10,365 nt of DNA. Source: Rhizobium sp. Q54. GTDB taxonomy: Bacteria; Pseudomonadota; Alphaproteobacteria; Rhizobiales; Beijerinckiaceae. Location of the stretch: assembly GCA_945901195.1 (NCBI GenBank), contig CAMDKB010000135.1, positions 1-10,365 on the forward strand, read 5' to 3'. Of this stretch, positions 4,999 through 10,365 are shown one piece after another (within the stretch, counting starts at the first letter, position 1; the number at the start of each line of letters is the position of its first letter). The notes under the pieces were generated by a model. The model did not search any database and was not told the DNA's origin. It saw only the letters and a list, made by a program, of their open reading frames with translations. A program made the position numbers and the translations under genes.

Positions 4999-5757
4999 CT
5001 AGCGATATCCCCCGGCGATCCCCATGAAGTCGACGGCGGTCAGGCTGGCCCCGCCCACGAGCGCCCCGTCCACATTGGCAATGGCCAGCAGCTCCCCGGC
5101 ATTGGACGGCTTCACCGAGCCGCCATAGAGGATGCGCACCCCACCGGCTTCCCCGCCAAGCGCCTTGCCAAGTTCCGCCCGGATGAACGCATGCACCTCG
5201 GCCACATCGGCCGCGGTCGGCGTCAGGCCTGTGCCGATAGCCCAGACGGGCTCATAGGCGATGATGAGGTTTCCCGGATGCGCGCCTTCCGGCAGCGATC
5301 CGCACAACTGGCTGCCCGTAACGTCGAGAGTACGCCCTGCCCGCCGCTCGGCCTCGGTTTCTCCAATACAGACGATTGCTGCAAGTCCCGCCGCGATGGC
5401 CGCCTCAGCCTTCGCCCTGACGGTGGCATTGCTTTCGCCGTGATCGGCCCTGCGCTCGGAATGTCCAACGATGACATAGGCGGCTCCGGCATCCACCAGC
5501 ATTTGCGCCGAGATATCGCCGGTATGAGCGCCGCTGGCCTTGATATGGCAATCCTGCCCCCCAACCACGAGTCCGGTTCCCTCGCTCGCCGCCGCAGCCT
5601 GTGCGAGGAGCGTCGCGGGTGGGCAGATCAGCAGATCCACCTTTTGCTTGAGAGCCGAATCATAGGCAGCGGCCATGGCCGAAATTTCAGCGAGCGAGGC
5701 CCTGAGCCCGTTCATTTTCCAGTTTCCTGCCACCAGGGGTCTGGGTTTCACGCTCAT
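4999..5757 (-). CDS. tpiA: Triose-phosphate isomerase
   Basis: The enzyme has 252 residues, full length. It interconverts dihydroxyacetone phosphate and glyceraldehyde 3-phosphate in glycolysis, gluconeogenesis and the Calvin cycle, as a cytoplasmic dimer. Visible catalytic features are Asn12 and Lys14 in AGNWKMNG, His99 in VIVGHSERR (95-103), and Glu169 in AYEPVWAIGTG, which carries loop 6. The phosphate-binding YGGSVKP (211-217) and GALVGGASL (231-239) are also present. Nothing essential is missing. The start at 5757 (MSVKPRPLVAGNWK) is preferred to an in-frame extension to 5877, because it gives the normal family N-terminus and has AGGA 8 bases upstream. The gene is divergent from ppiD across 185 bp and heads the tpiA-secG-pyrG strand. 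Confidence 0.98.
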   Translation of the reverse strand: MSVKPRPLVAGNWKMNGLRASLAEISAMAAAYDSALKQKVDLLICPPATLLAQAAAASEGTGLVVGGQDCHIKASGAHTGDISAQMLVDAGAAYVIVGHSERRADHGESNATVRAKAEAAIAAGLAAIVCIGETEAERRAGRTLDVTGSQLCGSLPEGAHPGNLIIAYEPVWAIGTGLTPTAADVAEVHAFIRAELGKALGGEAGGVRILYGGSVKPSNAGELLAIANVDGALVGGASLTAVDFMGIAGGYR

Positions 5758-5811
5758 TTGGCGAATCCTGTCTGCTACGTTGGGCCTGGCCAATCGGGTT
5801 AGCAGGCGCGG

Positions 5812-5826
5812 GCTTTTCTGAAAAGC
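5812..5826. promoter_or_regulatory. 15-bp dyad in the tpiA-ppiD divergent spacer
   Basis: GCTTTTC-T-GAAAAGC is a perfect dyad around a single central base, in the middle of the divergent intergenic region, 55 bp from the tpiA start and 34 bp upstream of the ppiD -35 box. The one-base centre favours a protein-binding site over an RNA hairpin. No regulator is recognised. Confidence 0.3.
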
Positions 5827-5859
5827 AGAGCCCCGCCAGGACAAAATCACCTGCGCCGT

Positions 5860-5888
5860 TTGCGCCTTCAAACCCATCCCCCTATAAA
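5860..5888 (+). promoter_or_regulatory. Putative sigma70-like promoter for ppiD
   Basis: TTGCGC (5860-5865), a 17-bp spacer and TATAAA (5883-5888) lie about 54 bp upstream of the ppiD ATG. The spacing is ideal and both hexamers are close to consensus. Since trpE follows ppiD by only 41 bp on the same strand, this promoter may serve both genes. Confidence 0.5.
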
Positions 5889-5942
5889 GCGCTACTTTCC
5901 TGAGCCGCCCTGCGGCGCAAACTCTGAAAAACGGATCATTTC

Positions 5943-7856
5943 ATGCTCGACGGCATGCGCAACGCTTCCAAGACCTGGCTCGGCAAGGCAGTGCTGACCC
6001 TGATGTTCAGTTTCCTGATCCTCAGTTTTGCCGTTTGGGGCATCGGCGACATTTTTCGTGGGTTCAACGCAGGCAAGGTAGCGCGCGCAGGCAATACGGA
6101 TATTTCGGCTGAGGAATTCCGTCAGGAATACCAGTCGCAATTGCAGCGCCTGCAACAGATGACGCGCCAGGCCATTACCAACGAGCAGGCCCGCGCTTTC
6201 GGTCTCGATCAGCAGGTGCTGAACCGGCTTCTGTCAGAAGCCATCCTGGACCAGCGTGCCCGGGACCTCGGCCTTGCCATGTCCGACGAGAACGTTCGCA
6301 ACGCCGCGTTCAAAGATCCCGAATTTGCTGGGCCCACGGGCTCATATGATCGGACTGTATTTCTGGACAAACTGCGGAACGCCGGTCTCGATGAAAAGCG
6401 CTTTGCAGCACGTCTGCGCTCGTCCTATCTACGCCAGGAACTGACAGGCTCGCTCGTCGCGGGGCTGAAACTGCCACAGACCATGCTGGAATCGGTGTTC
6501 CGCTACGCCAACGAAACGCGTAGCGTGGACTATTTCACAATCGACACCGCAGCGGCCGGCGAAATCCCCAACCCGACGCCTGATGAACTCAACAAATACT
6601 TCGCAGCGCAGGAAACTTCATTCCGTGCGCCCGAATATCGCAAGTTCGTCACGCTTGCAGTCACGCCCGCCACTCTTGCCGATCCTGCAAAGGTCGCGCA
6701 GGCGGACCTCGCTGCAGCCTACGAGCGCGTAAAGGCCCAGCGGTTCACCACGCCCGAAACGCGCCAGATCTATCAAATCGTCTTCAAATTCGGCGAGGAG
6801 AAAGAGGCGGCTGAAGCGCTCGCGAAAATCCGCGCTGGCGAAAAATTCGCCGACGTGGCGGCGACCCGCACTCTGAAAATTTCTGACATCGATCTGGGAG
6901 CTCTGACCGCAGACAAGCTTACAGACCCCGCCGTGAGCAAGGCCGTTTTTGCGCTGAAGGAAGGCGAAACAACTGACGTAATTGCAGGCCGCTTTGGTCC
7001 GGTACTGGCGCAAGCGGTCAAGGTCGAGCCCGCATTGGTCAAATCGCTGGACGAAGTCGGCGCTGTTTTGCGCGGCGAGATTGCAGATCAGCAAGCGCAT
7101 GAAGCCGTACAGAAAATTCAGGCGCAGATTGAAGATCAGCGCACATCAGGAAAAGTGCTGGAAGAAGCCGCCAAGGCTGCCGGTCTGACGGTTCGCACCA
7201 TAGAAGCTGCCGATGCCACCGGCCGCGACAAGGCCGGGGCTGAAATCAAGGACCTCGCTGAACGCGAGGCGCTGCTGAAAGCCGTTTTCGCATCGGATAT
7301 CGGCGTGGACAACGATACGATCACCACCAAGGATCGCGGATACGTGTGGTTCGAGGTGGCCGGTGTGGAGCCCGCGCGCAACCGTTCGCTTGATGAAATT
7401 CGTCCGCAGATCGAAGGCGCCTGGAAATCCGATCAAACCGCAACGAAATTGCGCGAAAAGGCCGAAGCATTGGTGAAGGAAATCGATGGCGGCAAGAATA
7501 TCGAGGACGTCGCAAAGGAAGCGGGCGTGATCGCGGAACATATCGGCGACGTCAAGCGCGCCGGTCACCAGAAGCTGGCCACAGGCGTGGTCGAGCGAAT
7601 GTTCTCGCTTCCCGTGGGCAAATCCGCCACCGCGTTGTCGAGCGCCAACACACGCGTTGTCTTCAAGATTCTGGATTCGGTGACCCCGCCCTACGAATCC
7701 GACAATGAAACGGTCAAGAGCATACTCCCCCAGATCGAACGCGCTTTCACCGACGACATTGCCAGTCAATATCTGGCGGCTATCCAGAAGGAAGTCGGCG
7801 TCTCGATCAATACGGCTGCCGTTCGCAGTGCAACCGGCGCCAGCGATGGAAACTGA
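5943..7856 (+). CDS. ppiD: PpiD-type periplasmic folding chaperone (SurA N-terminal/PPIC domains)
   Basis: The protein has 637 residues. A short basic N-terminus (MLDGMRNASKTWLGKAVLTL) leads into one membrane anchor (about 15-37) with no cleavage site, the usual signal-anchor topology of PpiD. A SurA-like N-terminal domain follows (about 40-170; AEEFRQEYQSQLQRLQQMTR, then QVLNRLLSEAILDQRA). Next come a parvulin-like PPIC region (about 230-375, with the FALKEGETTDVIAGRFG-type hairpin) and a long helical C-terminal half. In E. coli, PpiD sits at the Sec translocon exit and helps outer-membrane and periplasmic proteins fold; its parvulin domain is generally inactive. Here too the PPIC region looks degenerate, so chaperone rather than isomerase activity is the safer reading. 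The ribosome binding site is weak (GGAT), and ATG 5955 is a possible alternative start. The gene is divergent from tpiA and 41 bp upstream of trpE. Confidence 0.92.
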   Translation: MLDGMRNASKTWLGKAVLTLMFSFLILSFAVWGIGDIFRGFNAGKVARAGNTDISAEEFRQEYQSQLQRLQQMTRQAITNEQARAFGLDQQVLNRLLSEAILDQRARDLGLAMSDENVRNAAFKDPEFAGPTGSYDRTVFLDKLRNAGLDEKRFAARLRSSYLRQELTGSLVAGLKLPQTMLESVFRYANETRSVDYFTIDTAAAGEIPNPTPDELNKYFAAQETSFRAPEYRKFVTLAVTPATLADPAKVAQADLAAAYERVKAQRFTTPETRQIYQIVFKFGEEKEAAEALAKIRAGEKFADVAATRTLKISDIDLGALTADKLTDPAVSKAVFALKEGETTDVIAGRFGPVLAQAVKVEPALVKSLDEVGAVLRGEIADQQAHEAVQKIQAQIEDQRTSGKVLEEAAKAAGLTVRTIEAADATGRDKAGAEIKDLAEREALLKAVFASDIGVDNDTITTKDRGYVWFEVAGVEPARNRSLDEIRPQIEGAWKSDQTATKLREKAEALVKEIDGGKNIEDVAKEAGVIAEHIGDVKRAGHQKLATGVVERMFSLPVGKSATALSSANTRVVFKILDSVTPPYESDNETVKSILPQIERAFTDDIASQYLAAIQKEVGVSINTAAVRSATGASDGN

Positions 7857-7871
7857 GCAGCGTTTGCATAA

Positions 7872-7901
7872 ATGACCCGCACAGACCGGCGCCAAAGATG
7901 A
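7872..7901 (+). other. Nine-codon upstream ORF overlapping the trpE start
   Basis: An ATG at 7872 opens a frame encoding MTRTDRRQR. Its TGA (7899-7901) overlaps the trpE ATG (7898-7900) in an ATGA junction. Such overlaps permit translational coupling. Unlike classical trp leader peptides, it has no Trp codons, and no terminator/antiterminator hairpins are evident in the 41-bp gap. It may be fortuitous. Confidence 0.25.
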
Positions 7902-9415
7902 CCCAGCTTGCCTATGAAGACTTCGCGATAGCCTACGAATCCGGCGCCGCCGCGCTGGTCTCCACCACGCTGATAGCCGATCTGGAAACCCCGGTTTCGG
8001 CTTTTCTGAAGCTCACAGGCAAGCGCCGCGGCAATGTATTCCTGCTTGAATCGGTTGAAGGCGGCGAGGCGCGCGGGCGCTATTCGATGATCGGCATCGA
8101 TCCCGACATCATCTGGCGCGCGCAAGGCGATAGCTGCGAAATCAACCGCAATGCACTCGCTGATCCCTACAGCTTTGTCGATTGTGGTGTGAAGCCCTTG
8201 GAGGGGCTGCGGGCGCTGATCCGCGAATCCGCCATTCCCGCTGATACTGCCCTGCCCCCCATGGCGGCGGGCGTATTCGGTTATCTCGGATACGACATGG
8301 TGAGGCAGATGGAGCGGCTCGCGCCGCCCAAGCCTGATCCCATCGGCGTGCCCGATGCGATCATGATCCGCCCGACTGTCATGGTCGTTTTCGATTCTGT
8401 GAAAGATGAATTGAACGTCGTTGTTCCCGTGCGTCCGCGCCAGAATGTTTCGGCGCGTGCGGCGTGGGAGACAGCGCAGACGCGCATCGATGCTGTTGTG
8501 GCGACACTTGAAGGACCGCTGGAACACGCGCCCGCACCTGCCAATCCGCATTTGCTGGCGGCGGCATCCGTCTCCAATACCGATGAACAGCGCTTTCTTG
8601 ATATGGTCGGCAAGGCCAAGGAATACATCCGCGCGGGTGATATTTTTCAGGTTGTTCTCTCGCAACGTTTTACCGCACAATTCGACCTGCCCGCCTTCGC
8701 GCTTTACCGGGCCCTGCGGCGCGTAAACCCGTCCCCATTTCTGTGCTACCTCGACTTCGGCGGCTTTCAGATCGTCTGTTCGAGCCCGGAAATTCTGGTC
8801 CGCACACGCGATGGCAAAGTGACGATCCGGCCTATCGCTGGCACGCGCTGGCGCGGCAAGACACCAGCCGAAGATGAGGCGTTGGCGGCAGAATTACTTG
8901 CCGACGAGAAAGAGCGCGCCGAACATCTCATGCTGCTGGATCTCGGCCGCAACGATGTCGGACGCGTCGCCGAAATCGGCAGCGTGACTGTCACAGACCG
9001 CTTTTTTGTCGAGCGTTACAGCCACGTCATGCACATCGTCTCCAATGTCGAGGGCAAGCTGGATGCAAGGCACGATGTCATAGACGCACTGGCCGCAGGC
9101 TTCCCCGCTGGCACAGTGAGCGGCGCGCCAAAGGTGCGAGCAATGGAAATAATCGACGAGCTGGAGGTCGACAAGCGCGGCATTTATGCTGGCTGCATCG
9201 GCTATTTCGGGGCGTCAGGCGAGATGGACACGTGCATCGTGTTGCGCACGGCCATTATCAAGGATGGCAAAATGCATGCGCAGGCGGGCGCGGGCATTGT
9301 CTATGATTCCGTCGCGGAGTCTGAACATCGCGAATGCCAGAACAAGGCGATGGCGCTGTTCAAGGCGGCGGAAGAAGCGGTCAGATTCGCGACCAGCGCG
9401 CGGCGCGGGCAATAA
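7898..9415 (+). CDS. trpE: Anthranilate synthase component I
   Basis: The enzyme has 505 residues, full length for an unfused TrpE. With the TrpG glutaminase it turns chorismate and glutamine into anthranilate, the committed step of tryptophan synthesis. The N-terminal regulatory domain carries the LLES motif (49-52), part of the Trp feedback pocket. The C-terminal chorismate-binding domain (about 225-490) shows IRAGDIFQVVLSQRF (244-258), PSPFLCYLDF (278-287), CSSPE (294-298), IAGTRWRGKTPAEDEALA (313-330), DLGRNDVGR (348-356), and the catalytic core GFPAGTVSGAPKVRAMEIID (401-420). IYAGCIGYF and QAGAGIVYDS complete it. These motifs favour TrpE over PabB. The Trp in GTRWRG is a position where Pro or Lys is also common. 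There is only a weak purine run (AAAG) before the ATG. trpG is not next to it, although in many rhizobia trpE is fused to trpG and in other alphaproteobacteria trpG follows. Confidence 0.97.
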   Translation: MTQLAYEDFAIAYESGAAALVSTTLIADLETPVSAFLKLTGKRRGNVFLLESVEGGEARGRYSMIGIDPDIIWRAQGDSCEINRNALADPYSFVDCGVKPLEGLRALIRESAIPADTALPPMAAGVFGYLGYDMVRQMERLAPPKPDPIGVPDAIMIRPTVMVVFDSVKDELNVVVPVRPRQNVSARAAWETAQTRIDAVVATLEGPLEHAPAPANPHLLAAASVSNTDEQRFLDMVGKAKEYIRAGDIFQVVLSQRFTAQFDLPAFALYRALRRVNPSPFLCYLDFGGFQIVCSSPEILVRTRDGKVTIRPIAGTRWRGKTPAEDEALAAELLADEKERAEHLMLLDLGRNDVGRVAEIGSVTVTDRFFVERYSHVMHIVSNVEGKLDARHDVIDALAAGFPAGTVSGAPKVRAMEIIDELEVDKRGIYAGCIGYFGASGEMDTCIVLRTAIIKDGKMHAQAGAGIVYDSVAESEHRECQNKAMALFKAAEEAVRFATSARRGQ

Positions 9416-9428
9416 CAGGCAGACACAA

Positions 9429-10365
9429 TCAAATGGGCGCGGAAACGTCTGACCGTGCTTTCACTTCGATGACCTGGACTTCGCGCAACAAGCGCCCGAA
9501 TTCGTCGACGGCTTCAATCTCGATTCGGTGAAGCCCCGCTGTCACACGCGGGATGGCGGCGCACCACAAATGCTCGCAAGGTTCTGCCTTGACCCAGTCG
9601 TGATGTATTGCGCCGGCGCTGGCGAACATATCAATCATGAAGGGATCGCGGCGGCGGGTGCGTGACAGCATCTGCCATTCGCCGCCGGGAGGACGCATGC
9701 GCACGCGCGATTTCGGGCCGCCGTCAAAGAGATTGACGACGATTTCACACGGCATGTCTTCAGAGCCTGCCGGACCATCGATCACAAGGGCGCCACTCGT
9801 CTTGCACGGTTCGCAGCGTGAAAGCACCGCGCGCAAGCGGGGTTGCGACGCAGCCATGGCAACGAATTCCGTTTTGTATTCGCGACCGTCGACTCGCAAA
9901 ATATGAAAGCCCGGCGGGCACCCATCAACGCCCATGGAGAGCGGCCGCCCGCGATGATCGAATGGGCCGCTCCACCAGGAGCCCGACAACGCCGCCAGCA
10001 CCTGATGATGATGCACATTTGCAAAGTCACCATCCTCGTGCTGCAAATATTGATGTTCAGCCGCATGCATATGACCGGAAATGCTGACAGCGCGGCGGCC
10101 TTCAAGCAATTGCAGAAGAGCCGCTGTATCAGCTGTGTTGTCGCGCGGGCTCTGTGGATTCCACTCTGTGCGCAGGGGAATATGCATGGCCAGAACAAGC
10201 AATTTTTCCCGCGGAACATGCATCAACAGATTGTGTAGAAAAGCCAATTGGCGCGGGCCGATATTACCACGATAGCTGCCATGCCCGCCATCGTCTTTCC
10301 GTCCGGCATATTCGACATTGTCGAGCACAATGAACAAGGCTTCACCCTGCTCGAACGCATAGCAG
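9429..10365 (-). CDS. Calcineurin-like metallophosphoesterase with C-terminal domain, 5' end missing
   Basis: The frame is open to the right edge of the window, so the N-terminus and first metal ligands are missing. The visible 311 residues begin CYAFEQGEALFIVLDNVEY, the middle of a calcineurin-like phosphoesterase domain. Metal-site features follow: MHIP (His61 of the fragment) and the terminal ligand motif GHMHAAEH (97-104; His98, His100). After about residue 145 (DGCPPGFHILRVDGREYKTE) comes the beta-rich C-terminal domain typical of the bacterial 'MetallophosN-Metallophos-MetallophosC' proteins. The substrate of this group is not established. They hydrolyse phosphoesters with two metal ions and are often exported, but the signal peptide region is not in view. 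The stop lies only 13 bp from the trpE stop in convergent orientation, with no terminator visible between them. Confidence 0.85.
   Translation of the reverse strand, partial: CYAFEQGEALFIVLDNVEYAGRKDDGGHGSYRGNIGPRQLAFLHNLLMHVPREKLLVLAMHIPLRTEWNPQSPRDNTADTAALLQLLEGRRAVSISGHMHAAEHQYLQHEDGDFANVHHHQVLAALSGSWWSGPFDHRGRPLSMGVDGCPPGFHILRVDGREYKTEFVAMAASQPRLRAVLSRCEPCKTSGALVIDGPAGSEDMPCEIVVNLFDGGPKSRVRMRPPGGEWQMLSRTRRRDPFMIDMFASAGAIHHDWVKAEPCEHLWCAAIPRVTAGLHRIEIEAVDEFGRLLREVQVIEVKARSDVSAPI

Noticed and set aside
5191..5802. Plus-strand open frame of 203 codons opposite tpiA
   Set aside because: This is an antisense shadow of a complete triose-phosphate isomerase with all catalytic residues. The translation has no domain.
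7146..8680. Long minus-strand open frames opposite ppiD and trpE (249 and 304 codons)
   Set aside because: These are antisense shadows of two clearly identified genes. They span the ppiD-trpE junction and have no family features.

Overview
The window is part of the chromosome of an alphaproteobacterium, most likely a member of the Hyphomicrobiales (Rhizobiales). The grounds are the sequence style of CTP synthase, SecG, PpiD and TrpE, the gene order pyrG-secG-tpiA | ppiD-trpE, the N-terminus of a NirA-type nitrite/sulfite reductase, and moderately high GC with alphaproteobacterial codon use. This taxonomic call is an inference from remembered family features, not from a search.

Layout. Positions 1-211 hold the start of a nirA-like gene on the minus strand, cut by the window edge. 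Its AT-rich leader (about 212-345) carries a good sigma70-like promoter. At 519-893 lies a small two-helix membrane protein of unknown function, and at 1107-1370 a GlsB/YeaQ/YmgE-type stress membrane protein. From 1371 to 2640 the region is accessory. It contains two inverted copies of a three-hairpin repeat (1465-1553 and 1647-1736), a decayed HigA-type antitoxin gene missing its N-terminus, and a complete brnT-brnA toxin-antitoxin operon on the minus strand with tandem 12-bp repeats in its promoter.

From 2656 the window is housekeeping. pyrG (CTP synthesis), secG (Sec translocon) and tpiA (glycolysis/gluconeogenesis) lie on the minus strand, with a directional intrinsic terminator between secG and pyrG. 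ppiD (periplasmic chaperone) and trpE (first step of tryptophan synthesis) lie on the plus strand, divergent from tpiA. trpE is not fused to trpG and is not followed by it. Instead a calcineurin-like metallophosphoesterase gene, cut by the right edge, converges on trpE from the minus strand.

The housekeeping genes are independent metabolic or envelope functions that share a conserved neighbourhood rather than one pathway. The 1.4-2.6 kb stretch looks like an insertion and decay hotspot: repeats, a toxin-antitoxin remnant and a live toxin-antitoxin pair. I see no convincing previously undescribed multi-gene system. The parts most worth a second look are the inverted triple-hairpin repeat beside the broken higA, the brnTA promoter repeats, and the unusual Arg-to-Trp changes in BrnT.
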